From contig NC_088915.1 in assembly GCF_963576675.1 (NCBI RefSeq), positions 41,631,501 to 41,695,500 on the forward strand: DNA of 64,000 nucleotides, given 5' to 3'. This document shows positions 46,982-58,286 of this stretch, in pieces. Both the position numbers and the translations under genes were made by a program. The notes under the pieces are model-generated. The model was not told where the DNA came from and searched no databases. It was given only the letters and a program-made list of their open reading frames with translations. Position 1 is the first letter of the stretch. The number at the start of each line of letters is the position of its first letter. This DNA is from Euphorbia lathyris. Taxonomy: Eukaryota; Streptophyta; Magnoliopsida; Malpighiales; Euphorbiaceae.

Positions 46982-47400
46982 TGAACCATAAAAACTGCGA
47001 TAATACCAGAATCAGAAATCAAACAACAAACGAAAACCAAAACGTATGAATGGTTTTGACATTGTGGAAGCGGCGAGCAAGTAGGTTGATGAAGAGGTCT
47101 GGGTTCCTCGAAGCTCCAATGCGGTTGAGACGCTAGAGGGAAAGCCACAACTTACCGATAAGAGAACAGGCATCGGGGTCAACTTTGAATTTGGGGGTGA
47201 TGTATAAAATTGGGAATAAGCAATGAAATTGGGAATGAGAAAGGGTGGAGGGAACCACGAAAAATTAGGGGAAAGTAAAGCGGGAAAGTTAAATATTTTA
47301 AGGAAAACTATTTGGGGAGATTCAATGACAATAAAAAAAAGTCTAATTAATATTAACCTAAAATAATACTATGAGAATAATAAAATCTAAATTTAGTAAA
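46982..47400 (-). other. Possible captured 5' leader/promoter of the GH2 gene
   Basis: An 80-codon open frame (47148-46906) overlaps this region and runs out of frame with the GH2 exon, so I do not treat it as a gene. Position and orientation suggest 5' flanking sequence of the captured gene. This is inference. Confidence 0.35.
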
Positions 47401-47406
47401 TGGATT

Positions 47407-47732
47407 AAGGTGTAAAAATATCCCTAACATTTTGTTTATGAGTAATTTTATTTCTAACGTCTAAAATATACAATTTTACCCCTAACGTTTGTAGTCAAGA
47501 GCAATTTTACTCCTAACGTTGATAATTTCGATCAATTTCAGACAATATTATAAAAACACAGGTATTTTTGTAGTGCGTGTGTTTTATAATAATATTTAAA
47601 ATTGACCAAACTTGCGAATGTTAGAGATAAAATTGCTCTTGGCTACCAATGTTAGGGGTAAACTTGCACCATTTTAGACGTTAGGGGTAAAATTGCTCAT
47701 GACTGTAAACGTTAGGGGTATTTTTGCACCTT
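47407..47732. mobile_element. Foldback/MITE-like inverted repeat
   Basis: Nearly the whole 326 bp is an inverted repeat with arms of about 155 bases. The tips are AAGGTGYAAAAATAYCCCTA and its complement. Within each arm a CCCCTAACGTY motif recurs about every 45-50 bases. No clear target duplication was found, so the superfamily is open. Confidence 0.75.
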
Positions 47733-47759
47733 ATCTCTTTTTTTTCCTCATATGTAAAA

Positions 47760-47953
47760 CATACTACATAATAAAGTGTTTCAATTTTTTGTATATCTCT
47801 TGCAACACTTTATAAATAGTGTTCGAAAATACCATAGTAAAGTTAATTTAACATATCTTTGGCAACACTTTCTAAATAATGTTGCAATTGATCGAATTTA
47901 ATCCTATAAATTGCAACACTTTAGGGGCAACACATGTGTTTTAGGTTGCAAAA
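47760..47953. repeat. CACTA right subterminal repeat region
   Basis: TTGCAACAC, GGCAACAC and related words recur up to the inverted repeat, mirroring the left end. Confidence 0.75.
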
Positions 47954-47975
47954 GACCATCTATGGTGTAGTGAGT

Positions 47976-49862
47976 GCTTGTGCTATGGCCCCATTATTGT
48001 CATAGAAAACATCAACTGATCTTAGAGAGTTTGACCTACTCCTAAATCAGTTATGAACTTCTTAATCCAAACTTCTTCCTCTGCATCATCACATGCAACG
48101 ATGTACTTAGCTTCCGTCATAGATTCGGCAATGGTTGGCTACTTTAAGGATCTCCAACTAATGGCATCGCCATTCAGGAGAAATCCATACCCAGTATGTG
48201 ACTAGTTATCATCCTTAAAACCCCGGTCAATGTAACCTGATATTGCCATTCCTCCTACCCATCAAATACTAAGAAAAACATCCTTGGTACGGTTGAGGTA
48301 CTTCAGGATTGCCTTGACTATCTTCCAGTGTTCCTTATCGGGATCTGAATGGCACCGACTAGTCATGTTTGGTGCAACACGCAACATCTGGCCTTGTACA
48401 TAACATAGAGTACATGATGTATTCTTGTCTATGTACGATGCCTGACTCAAGCCTAGAAGTCGGTTGGATCTAACCTTGTAGATCTTGATCGGCTTCTCCT
48501 AAGTCTTTGATTGTGAAGCATTTACTCAACCACTGCTTGATCTTGCAGTGTTAATATATTGCCTCCAATGAGCAGTATGTCATCGACATACAATATTAGA
48601 AAAGTGGATATGCTCCCACTGAATTTCATATACACACAGGGTTCATCGGAATTCTGTACTAATCTACTTGAAACACCACCTGTATAACCGATTTAGCCTC
48701 CTCAATGTTTTGAGGATCTATATCAGTTCCCAAAGCATCCTCAACATAAGCTGCAAGAGTTTGTGAGTCTTGAATCTCAACGAGATCAATATCACTCCCA
48801 CTGTCTACTTTGGAAAGGAATTCCTTTTCCAAAAAAACTGCAAACCTAGCCACGAATGTTTTATTCTCAGCTGGGTTGTAGAAGTAATAACCCTTAGTTT
48901 CCTTAGGGTAACCCACGAACTGGCATTTAACAGATCTGGACTCTAGTTTGCCACTTATCAATTTCTTGACGTGTGCATCAAAGCCCTAAATCTTCATAAA
49001 GGAAACGTTGGGCTTTCGGCCTGTCCATAATTCATATGGTGTTCCTTCAACTGCCTTGCTCAGTGTATTGTTAATTATATGAGCAGCAGTTTCCAAAGCA
49101 AATCCCTAAAAGGAGATAGGGAGAGAAGCTTGACTCATCATTGAGGACCATGTCGAGCAGGGTCTTATTCCTCCTTTCTGACACTCCATTCCATTGGGGT
49201 GTACCAAGAGGAGTGAGTTGGGATACAATCCCACACTCTCTCAAGAATGAGACAAACTCTTGGCTCAAGTATTCGCCCCCTCTATCAGACCGAAGCGCTT
49301 TTACTTTCTTGCCAAGTTGATTTTCTACTTCATTTTGAAATCTTTGAATCTCAGAAGAGTTTCAGATTTATGTTTCATCAGATACACATACCCAAGTCAT
49401 CTGTGAAGGTAACAAAGTGCAGAAAGATCTAGCACTGGTGCTCATTGGATCGCATACATCTGAGTGTATCAGCTCTAACAGCTCCGTGGCCCTTACACCA
49501 GTTTTGGTGAAAGGCGCCTTTGTCATCTTCCCTCTTAAACAAGATTCACACGTGTCATAAGACTGCATGTCAAATGACCCTAGCGCTCCATTAGAGTGAA
49601 GCCTAGTTATGCGTTTCTCATTTATGTGGCTAAGATGACAGTGCCAGATATATGTAGGATTCAATTCATTAGTCTTAATCCTTTTAGCTTTTATGTTATA
49701 GATTGATTCACTACGTTTTAGATCAAGGATATACAAACCATTTTCTAGAAATGCGGTTCCATAAATAATATTGCCACGATGTATAGACACCATACCACGT
49801 CCAATATTAAAATTAAAACCATAAATATCCAACAAAGAAACTGAAATAATATTCCTGTGCAT
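47976..49862 (-). pseudogene. Copia B pol: integrase, truncated RT, RNase H
   Basis: Read from 49862 downward: GAG-pre-integrase (YIWHCHLSHINEKRITRLH), integrase start with Asp in ELIHSDVCDP, integrase Glu region NGVSERRNKTLLDM (about 49190), then the C-terminal part (48961-48659) with KCQFVGYPKETKGYYFYNP. Right after this come RT palm remnants (YVDDILL near 48570-48600) and RNase H. The N-terminal half of RT is missing, an internal deletion near 48600-48660. Many stops and frameshifts. Order and motifs identify Ty1/copia. Confidence 0.88.
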
Positions 49863-50125
49863 TGCAGGTACAAGATAACAATTTCTAATTTCTAAAACTA
49901 ATCCACTAGGTATCTTTAAGATTAATCTTCAATCTTTAAGGCCTCTACATGAGCACCATTGTCGACTCGAAGATCCACTTCACCAGATCCCAACAATCTC
50001 CTATTTCTTTGTCCCTACACATTTGAACAAATGTGAGTACCACATCTAGTGTTTACAACCCAAGATGTAGAAATAGCCAGATTAAGTTAAACAACATAAA
50101 TACCTGAACCAGAAGCTTCGTTCTT
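49863..50125 (-). pseudogene. Copia B protease region, decayed
   Basis: This lies between the gag stop and GAG-pre-integrase, where the aspartic protease should be. Only fragments can be read (for example the segment around 50000-50060). I could not find an intact DTG motif. Confidence 0.5.
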
Positions 50126-50941
50126 CTATTTCTCCCTTAGCTTTGGACACCCATTTTTCCAGTGTCCCTTCTCATTACACTCATGGCAGATATCATCTGC
50201 TGAGGCCAACCTACCTTTAGAAGCTGCCGCCTTCCTAGCCTTGGGCTTGGCCTTTTGGGCCTTCGCTTTGGACTTGGACTTGGCCTTTCCCTTAGGCACG
50301 TTCCCTTTGTTGACCAGCAACACTTCTGGGGTCCTCTTGCAGGATTGCTCAGCAAGTTTCAACATGCTATGCAATTCTACTATAGACTTATCAACGCCCT
50401 GCATGTGGAAGTGCATGATAAACTGATTGTAGGATGCCAGAAGTGATCCAAGAATGATATCGACTGCTAGTTGTGCAGGCATTGGTGAGCCAAGCCTTGA
50501 CAATGTGTCAATAAAACCCTTCAACTTTAGCACGTGTGTGCTAACAGAAGTCCCGGCTTGCATCGTAGTGATGCATAGCGCCTTTGTTGTCAAGTATATT
50601 TCCTGACGAGCTTGATCTTGGAACATCCTTTTGAGTTGATCCATGATCTCAAAGGCGTGCTGCTCCATGAATTGTTTCTGAAGATCAGGAACCATGGTAC
50701 CCAGTATAATGCATGACACATCTCTATCATCTTTAACATGTCGGTCATACTCTGCCATTTGATCAGCGGTTACGCCCCGACCTGTAGGACGAGCTACTGG
50801 TAAGGCAACATTCAGCACATATTCCTTCGACTCGTGTCTAAGAACTATTTGCAAGTTCCTGGACCAGTCAAGGAAATTAGTCCCTGAAAGCTTTTCCTTT
50901 TCCAGGAGTGGTCTGAGTGAGTTATTGCTTGTTGCAGCCAT
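50126..50941 (-). CDS. Copia B gag (intact frame)
   Basis: 271 codons from ATG 50941 (MAATSNNSLRPLL). The Ty1/copia Gag domain runs to about residue 195 (LSGTNFLDWSRNLQIVLRH ... MQGVDKSIVELHSMLK). A Lys/Ala-rich linker follows (KGKAKSKSKAKAQKAKPKA). The zinc knuckle CHECNEKGHWKNGC near residue 255 has all four CCHC ligands. The frame is uninterrupted although the rest of B is decayed. In an active element pol would follow in frame; here a stop follows PKLREK. Confidence 0.88.
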   Translation of the reverse strand: MAATSNNSLRPLLEKEKLSGTNFLDWSRNLQIVLRHESKEYVLNVALPVARPTGRGVTADQMAEYDRHVKDDRDVSCIILGTMVPDLQKQFMEQHAFEIMDQLKRMFQDQARQEIYLTTKALCITTMQAGTSVSTHVLKLKGFIDTLSRLGSPMPAQLAVDIILGSLLASYNQFIMHFHMQGVDKSIVELHSMLKLAEQSCKRTPEVLLVNKGNVPKGKAKSKSKAKAQKAKPKARKAAASKGRLASADDICHECNEKGHWKNGCPKLREK

Positions 50942-52645
50942 TTAAGTTTCTTTTCATGTAATTCTGATGTGGAGTTTAATCTACGTGGAAAAATTACATT
51001 AGAGTTAGAATAATGGGCTTAAGCCAAATATCAAATTAATAATCCATTTTAATTCGTTATTGGTGATATTTATTTGGCTGTCTTGACCAAGATCCACAAT
51101 CCATCAACAATAGACCGAGCTAGGGCTCCGCCATCGACCATTGACGATTTGGTAGGATAAACTATCCAATCCTCCGCAAGGACTCTTGGTTTGATGGGCT
51201 TTGTGACACTTAGCCCATCTGTGCTTAGGACCCGCTCTGAGCTAATGCTACCCACGTTGAGTCCAACCACCATACACGCGTTAGCCATACCGAAGTATCC
51301 TAACCCTCGACGGCCCACTAATTACTACAGCATACCTGCTAGGGCACGTCATACACTGTAGCACCACCTGGGAGGAAGAGGTGTGAATCTGGAAAGCACT
51401 TTTAAGAGACTCAATATTTCATTATCCGGATTAATTAAGTGATACGGCTTTAACATATAATTATCGCGGGTGATGATCTGATGATCATTGCTACTTATAT
51501 TTCATGTTATACTAAGCAATTGTATAATCAAAATAAACATAGAGACTCTATGGGCCTTATAATACATCCTAGTGAAACTAGATATACTATCTAATCTTCA
51601 CGGGCTTGCTTCAAGTCTCATTGGGCTCCCACCATGGGCTTCTTCACGACCAATTACAATTTTATGAATAGAACCTATTCTAAAATTACATTAATGAAAG
51701 AATGGCACGCATGCCATATTTCCCAAAATAAATTAAATTACAAACCGACTTTAATTTAGGGCACATAGAACTCTATAACACATTGCTGCACGGTAAGACA
51801 TATAAATATAATGCATGATCATGACATTCCAAAATCATCTAATAAAGTTAAGCCGAGTTACTTAGGGTGAAATCGCCAATTTTACCATATGTGATTAAGG
51901 CCCATAAAGGCCCAAACGGTTAACATCCATTTGAATGCAAAATTACAATTTTGCTCTCACTGAATTTTAGGGTCGTCACATATTTAAAATTTAGCCCTCA
52001 CAATTTAAACCGGTGTCACGGTCCATTGGGCCAATTTCACAAATTAACCATATTCAATTTTATACAAATTATCAATTCGATCAAAAATTAAATATGCATG
52101 CCAATCAAAAACATTTTAATACCAATTAGTTTTTATTAAAAATTGTTTAATAAATTAAACGGTATTAGTCCCTGATTTTATTAAAATCACCCGTGAAATT
52201 TTTTAAAGATTATAATTAGTCCCGTTAAATCCAAAATTAGACTAATTCTGAATTTTTGACGGACCCGGGACAGCGACGGGGCTGTTGTCCACGGACAGCA
52301 GCTCCGTGGCTACTCTCTAGCGGACATTAGTAGTGCTGCTGTCCGCCCAACAGCAGCCGCGGGCCTGCTGTTCGCGGACAGCAGTCCCGCGACTGCTATT
52401 CCGTGTCCGAAACTATTTTTTTCCTTTTTTACTGTTTAAATAAAACTGCTGCTGTTTTTTTAAAATTTATTATTCTAAAATTAATTTCAGAACCAAACAC
52501 ACCAAAAATACAGACATAAATAAAATTGAAAACTTCCTAGAACAATTTCTACGCGAGGAATTAATAGGAAATGTCAAAAAGCTTGATTTGGAAAAATAAT
52601 AAAACCAAATCATATTAATTTTACAATCAATCAAAACGGACTAAA
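50942..52645 (-). other. Copia B leader between primer site and gag
   Basis: These 1.7 kb have no convincing gene; the 82-codon frame at 51070-51318 shows no domain. It includes the GC-rich hairpin cluster at 52261-52410, listed separately, in the same relative place as in copia A. Confidence 0.75.
52278..52391 (-). other. GC-rich stem-loop cluster in copia B leader
   Basis: Three inverted repeats: 52278-52305 (13-base arms, some G-T pairs); GCTGCTGT/ACAGCAGC at 52335-52357; and a 14-base-arm hairpin at 52358-52391 (CGCGGG and CTGCTGT against ACAGCAG and CCCGCG, one mismatch, loop TCGCGG). Neighbouring DNA is strongly AT-rich. Confidence 0.78.
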
Positions 52646-52662
52646 CCATGGCTCTGATACCA
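52646..52662 (-). promoter_or_regulatory. Copia B primer binding site
   Basis: Minus strand TGGTATCAGAGCCATGG, one base from the LTR: initiator-Met tRNA type. Confidence 0.9.
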
Positions 52663-52663
52663 C

Positions 52664-54318
52664 TGTTAGGGATTAGTGCCAGTTAATCAACTGTAGCGCA
52701 GCGGAATTACGGTTTAAAAATTTATTTCTAATCCCTTATAGTTTGATCTTTGTCCATTAACCATTGATTGAATAAAACTCTTTTGGATCTGTTTAAGGGT
52801 AAAAACTTACCCGGACTGTCTCTTCTAGAGACGGCTGAAGAATCCACAAAGTAGTAAGATCTCCGTAGTCAGGTGCACGAGCAGCTATCGAGCCAGAACC
52901 GGTGCTAGCCGAAGAACGAGAGAGATTGTGATATTTGCCAAATCAAAATCCCACTTTTCAATTGGAATACATGTTTTCGCCGCAAATCCTAATTCAATTT
53001 AGGTGGGTGGCCGAATGTTATGTATGTTAGGTTAATTAGGTTTTGAGTGTTTTAATTTTTATATATAGTGTATTCCTAAACCTAATTGGTTTAGGGTTAA
53101 TTGGTTAATTACAAAACTAATCCAATCCTAATCTAATTACATAAATAAATACCAATAATATTTATTCTATACAATTAATTATGATTAGATTAAATTTAAT
53201 TACCCCAATTAAATGAATAACACTAATTAATAAATTAACGTATTGATCTATTTAATTATTCACTGAATGCAATTTGATTAATTTACAAATTAACTAATTA
53301 CATCGCGCAAAGTAATTAATCAATTAAATACTCAACACTTAAGACCATTAATTAATTACCTTGATACAAAGTATTAATTAATCAATTAATTAACCACCAA
53401 TTAATTACCTTGACATTTTACTGTCAATCAATTAATTAATTCTATCTCTCCAATGTACCATTCTATAAGTTCTAACTCAGATGTTCGATGTGCACGATCC
53501 TATGGGACTGTCCTTAGCTAGCAGTGGGCTTATGGCTCACAAACAGTAAGTGGGTTCTAGCAAACCAGTACTGCCCCTAACTAAGACAGAGTTTCAGCAG
53601 TCTAAAGATGCAGAGACCCTGTAGTTATCTCTAAACGTCTTTTACCATTTGATATCGATATTATAAACTAGAGGCATGGCGGCTGTCATCCTCTCTAATG
53701 TTTATGATATTTCTTGATCTTAAGTAGATTAATGAATCAGATAAGTAAACTACTTATCAGGGTGTGACCACACACTTATCAATCTCACTTATTAAGTGGC
53801 CTGTGATATCATCTCACTGTTTTGTGAGTGGTAATTCCATCACTTCACTATCAATACTAATGTGTTCACCTGTTCACCCAATCATACCCGTATTTAGCAT
53901 CCTGTTACAGACCTGTTAGGCGTATGTCAAAGTGAACCGGATCCCACATTGATATTATAATGAAATCTAGTCTGAAGACAATTAGAGACCTACTTACGAA
54001 AACTAATGACACAACCACCATGTAGTTTTCTCGGGCGGATCGATCCAGTCACATGTATACAACATGTACCCATATTCACAACTAACTTATGCTATGGCTA
54101 GTATCAATTACTACCATACAGTCGTCGAATATACAAGTCTGTGGTCCCAATCATTCCCATGATAGAATAGACTTGGGATATGGTTTTACGATTATCAATC
54201 AATGGATTCTCTATTAATATTATAGCACAAGATATAAATGAACTAGATTAATGCTTTATTAATGTGACACAAATACATTTTATAAGAACCAATGCCTATG
54301 AACTAGGGCATACCAACA
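52664..54318 (-). repeat. Copia B 5' LTR
   Basis: This is the complete 1655-bp LTR, TGTTAGGG...ACCAACA on the plus strand, followed by the ACTGG duplication. It is the uninterrupted reference for the split left LTR and shows the empty sites of Tat1 and copia A. Confidence 0.93.
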
Positions 54319-54323
54319 ACTGG

Positions 54324-54780
54324 CTGGTGGTGTCACAACATTAATAAAACGGTTCATTAATTTGCATTTGTATGACTTGGGTGAGAGACTTGTTTACGTG
54401 ATTGTGTGTGATTGGTATTCATTGATTGTTTATATTCACTGAGTTGCGACTCATATAAATCGCTAAATTTTCCAGCTAGTTGAAGTGAAGGTTAGACTGG
54501 ACTTTAGACGCTTAAAGAACTGTAGATTCCATGGATGAAAGGTCGGTTTGCTGGGTTCCGTCTCACACTCTCTCCTTTCATTATAAGCATGTAGAATAAG
54601 TAAACTTTTGGACTATATAAGTTATAGACTGTATGTATAAAGATATATATATATATATATGTATATATTAACGTGTATATGTTTGATAAACCTACGAGTA
54701 TAAGTTGTTAATATATGCTTTTATCTAATGAATAGCTTTAGTTTTTAAAAAAAAAAAAATTATACGTCTAGGGTGTTACA
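54324..54780 (+). mobile_element. Tekay LTR, right part
   Basis: It completes the LTR begun at 1052 and ends GGGTGTTACA. A primer-site-like sequence follows directly. It contains a (TA)n run near 54645-54665. Confidence 0.85.
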
Positions 54781-54782
54781 TT

Positions 54783-54800
54783 TATCGGTATCAGAGCAGG
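54783..54800 (+). promoter_or_regulatory. Tekay primer binding site (degenerate)
   Basis: ATCGGTATCAGAGCAGG, two bases after the LTR, resembles the Met-type site TGGTATCAGAGC with a changed start. Confidence 0.65.
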
Positions 54801-54894
54801 AATATGACCATAGGGAAATACATAAGCATATTGTTTATAATATGATATTACAATCATATAGGTTAGAAGAAGTTGGAGAATAGAATAGAAATGA

Positions 54895-55572
54895 AAATGA
54901 AACGAGGAGAGAGGAACCAGTCAGACCACCTTCTGTAGGAGCACCAATTAATAATCCACTAGCATCACCTGCACATTCTCATGGATCAAATGTACACTAT
55001 CAAGCTCCTCCTCATAGGCAGATACAAGAACTAGTGGTTCCAAGAGAAAGGAGGTTCGATAAACTGAAAAAGCAGGGTGCTGAAGAATTTACTGGTACCA
55101 CATATCCTACACAAGCAGAAAGATGGTTGAAGAGATTGGAAAGGGTTTTCAATTTGATGAAGTTCACTCCTGAAGAAAAGTTTGATTATGGTGTATTTTT
55201 ACTCCAGGGAGATGCATATGATTGGTGGGAAACTATTCCTAATAGCACATTTCAGCCCCCTGTGTTAACATGGGATGACTTTGTTCGTGAGTTTCGTAAT
55301 AATTATATGCTAGAGGTGTATGTAGATGACAAAAGGAGGGAATTTATGAATCTAAAATAGGAAAGAATGATAGTGGCTGAATATGAAGTCAAATTTAATC
55401 AACATTTCAGCTTATGTTCCTTCCTTGGTGGCTACAGAAAAAGACAAATGTAAGAAGTTTGAGGAAGGTTTGAAATATGAAATTCGAAGTAAAATTACAT
55501 CATCTGATCTTGAAAGTTATCAGAAACTAAAAGCTGCAGCTATTAGAGGTGAAAGGTTGGAAAAAGAAAGAA
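54895..55572 (+). pseudogene. Tekay gag, truncated
   Basis: An open frame from about 54895 leads into the Gag domain (EFTGTTYPTQAERWLKRLE ... EKFDYGVFLLQGDAYDWW). A TAG at 55358-55360 and a frameshift shortly after break it. The continuation (SAYVPSLVATEKDKCKKFEE) ends at about 55572, where sequence switches to a B-family LTR. Everything downstream in this element (zinc knuckle, pol) is missing here. It lies on the plus strand, the same strand as the integrase at 2-1000. Confidence 0.85.
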
Positions 55573-57048
55573 TTGATTAGGACCACAGACTTGCATATTC
55601 GATGACTGTGTGGTAGTAATTGATACTAGCCATAGCACTTGATAAGTCAGTTGTGAATATGGGTACATGTTGTATACATGTGACTGGATCGATCCGCCCG
55701 AGAAAACTACATGGCGGTTGTGTCATTAGTTTTCTTAAGTAGGTCTCTAACTGTCTTCAGACTAGATTTCATTATAATATCAATGTGGGATCCGGTTCAC
55801 TTTGACATACGCCTAACAGGTCTGTAACAGGATGCCAAATACGGGTATGTTTGGGTGAACAGGTGAACACATTGGCATTGATAGTGAAGTGATGGAATTA
55901 CCGCTCACATAATAGTGAGATGATATCACAGGCCACTTGATGAGTGAGATTGATAAGTGTGTGGCCACACCCTGATAAGTAGTTTACTTATCGGATTCAT
56001 TAATCTACTTAAGATCAAGAAATATCATAAACATCAGAGAGGATGACAGCCGCCATGCCTCTAGTTTATAATATCGATATCAAATGGTAAAAGACATTAA
56101 GAGATAACTACAGGGTCTCTGCATCTTTAGACTGCTGAAATAACTGTATTGGTTAGGGGCAGTAATGGTTTGCTAGAACCCACTTACCGTCTGTGGGCCG
56201 TGAGCCCACTGCTAGCTAAGAACAGTCCCATAGGATCGTGCACATTGAACATCTGAGTTAGAACTTATAGAACGGTACACTAGAGGGATGAGATTAATTA
56301 AGTGGTTGACAGTAAAATGTCAAGGTAATTAATTGGTGGTTAATTAATTGATTAATAGATTTAGGCGTTCAGTATTTAATTGGTTAATTAGTTTACGGGA
56401 TGTAATTAATTAATTTGTAAATTAATGAAATTGCATTCGTGAATAATTAATCAAGCTAATACGTCAATTTATTAATTAGTGTTGTTTATTTAATTGGGGT
56501 AATTAAATTTAATCTGATTATAACTAATTGCATAGAATAAATACTATTGGTATTTATTTAAGTGATTATGTTAGGATTAGATTAGTTTTGTAATTAACCA
56601 ATTAACCCTAAACCAATTAGGTTTAGGAATAACTACACTATATATAATAAAAGCCTAAAACCTAAAACAACCTAATTAACTACTATTCACATTCGGCGGC
56701 AATATCAGAAAAATCACTCTTGATTTTTTGCCAGAACCACAAAGTGAGATAGTGGATTTTGTTTGGAAAAATTCCTTTTCTCTCCAGTTCTTCATCCGTT
56801 CTTCGGCTAGCACCGGTTCTAGCTCAATAGCTGTTCGTGCACCTGACTACGGAGATCTTACTACCTTGTGGATTCTTCAGCCGTCTCTAGAAGAGACAGT
56901 CCGGGTATGTTTATATCCCTAAACGGATCAAAAGGTTTTATTCAATTAATGGTTAATGGACAAAGATCAAACTCAAAGGGATTAGAAATAAATTTTAAAC
57001 CGCAATTCCGCTGCGCTACAGTTGATTAACTGGCTTTAATCCCTAACA
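55572..57048 (+). mobile_element. Truncated B-family LTR
   Basis: This plus-strand copy of the copia B LTR lacks about the first 160 bases. It ends normally with CCCTAACA at 57048. The left edge joins Tekay gag; the right edge joins Tat2 RT. No internal copia sequence is present, so it is a solo or deletion-derived LTR. Confidence 0.88.
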
Positions 57049-58281
57049 GAGGGTTCCTGGGACATGTTCAGCATATCAGTCGGTTCATAGCACAACTCAC
57101 CATGATCTGTGAACCAATCTTCAAATTGTTACGAGAGGATCAACCGACCGTCTGGAATGACAAATGTCAGCATGCGTTGGAGAGTATCCGAACTTATCTG
57201 ACCAATCCACCAATTTTGGGGCCCCCTAAACTCAGAAAGCCACTTCTCCTATACGTAGCGATAGGTTGGAGCGATGTTGGCCTAGGAGGGGGACATAGGG
57301 GTAGAACACGCAGTGTATTATCTGAGTAAGAAGTTCCTAGAATATGAGCTTAAGTATAATATGATCGAGAAGACGTATGTAGCAGTGGTGTGGCTAACGA
57401 AGAAGCTACGACACTATTTTCAATCTTACAAAGTGGTTCTCATTTCCCGAATGGACTCCGTGAAGTATCTGTACCAAACTCCATCCTTAATCGGAAAGCG
57501 GGCCCGATGGTTATTGCTTCTATCTGAATTCGACATCGAGTATATAAAGAAGAAAGTTATCAAGAGGAGAGCGGTAGCAGAATTTCTGGCCAATCAACCC
57601 ATAAGTGCGGGAGAGGAGATAAACTATGACTTCCCCGACGAGCATCTAAATGCAATAGAAGTTATACCATGGAAAATGTTCTTTGATGGAGCGGTTAACT
57701 CGAATGGAGCAGGGGTAGGAGTTTTGCTTATCTCACCAGAAGGGGAAAGGATCCTCATGGCAAAGAAGTTGTCGTTCCCTCTCACCAAAAATATGGCCGA
57801 GTATGAAGCCTGCATATATGGGCTAGAATCATTAGCAGCACTCGGAGCATCGTATGTTGAGATATGGGGCGATTCGAAGTTGATCATCGAGCAAGCTCAG
57901 GGCAATTGGGAAGTGAGAGAAGAAAGGTTGCGCCCATACCTAGATCAATTGGGAGGTGTAGCACAGAGGTTCAGTGAATGCCATTTTTATCATAGTCCTC
58001 GAGCGCAGAACCAAGCGGCGGATGCTTTGGCCACTTTGGTGTCAGTATGGGATAATCCTCGGAACCTTGCTTCAAAGCCTCTAGTGTTGAGGAGGTCTCA
58101 CAAACCGTGATACGAAGATGTGATGTTGTTAGGGGTGGATGAGAAGCCTTGGTATTTCGATATTGCGAACTTCATAAAAAAATGGAACTTATCTGACAGA
58201 ATCAGAGTTTAGGGATCAGGCCGTGATCAGAAGGTTAGCCCAGCAATTCATCATCCACGACGACTTGCTCTACAAAAGGCA
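57049..58281 (+). pseudogene. Tat2 RT end and two RNase H domains
   Basis: 57049-57290 holds the RT thumb/connection (RFIAQLTMICEPIFKLL). A small deletion with frameshift near 57290 precedes the gypsy RNase H (YYLSKKFLEYELKYNMIEK). The second RNase H shows Asp (MFFDGAVNSNGAG), Glu (MAEYEACIYGLE), Asp (WGDSKLIIEQ) and Asp (NQAADALATL). Stops follow at 58108-58110 and near 58210. The frame resumes past the solo LTR, so the LTR landed inside the pol region just before integrase. Confidence 0.9.
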
Positions 58282-58286
58282 TACCG

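Larger units (their letters stand above)
28356..47972. mobile_element. CACTA (CMC/EnSpm) transposon, non-autonomous
   Basis: Terminal inverted repeats CACTACACCATAGATGGTC are perfect at 28356-28374 and 47954-47972. The 3-bp TSD AGT is at 28353-28355 and 47973-47975. Subterminal regions carry many GCAACA/TGTTGC motifs in both orientations. Without the nested Athila element it is about 8.0 kb. No transposase (TnpA/TnpD) frame was found. It carries fragments of three host genes on its minus strand and a foldback element near its right end. Confidence 0.93.
3008..54318 (-). mobile_element. Ty1/copia element B (host of the nested insertions)
   Basis: This copia retrotransposon lies on the minus strand. 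Its LTR pieces are 3008-3376, 14449-14629 and 27062-28170 on the left (3' LTR) and 52664-54318 on the right (5' LTR). The TSD is ACTGG (3003-3007 and 54319-54323). The internal part runs from a Met-type primer site (52646-52662) through leader, gag and a decayed pol to a polypurine tract at about 28171-28185. It has been split by Tat1, copia A and a CACTA transposon. By eye the LTR copies differ by roughly 3 percent over their last 1.1 kb, so B is older than copia A or the Athila element. Confidence 0.9.

Noticed and set aside
44446..47150. Intact host genes for CRWN, NPF or GH2
   Set aside because: All three are partial, with stops and frameshifts, and lie between CACTA ends with a clean AGT duplication.
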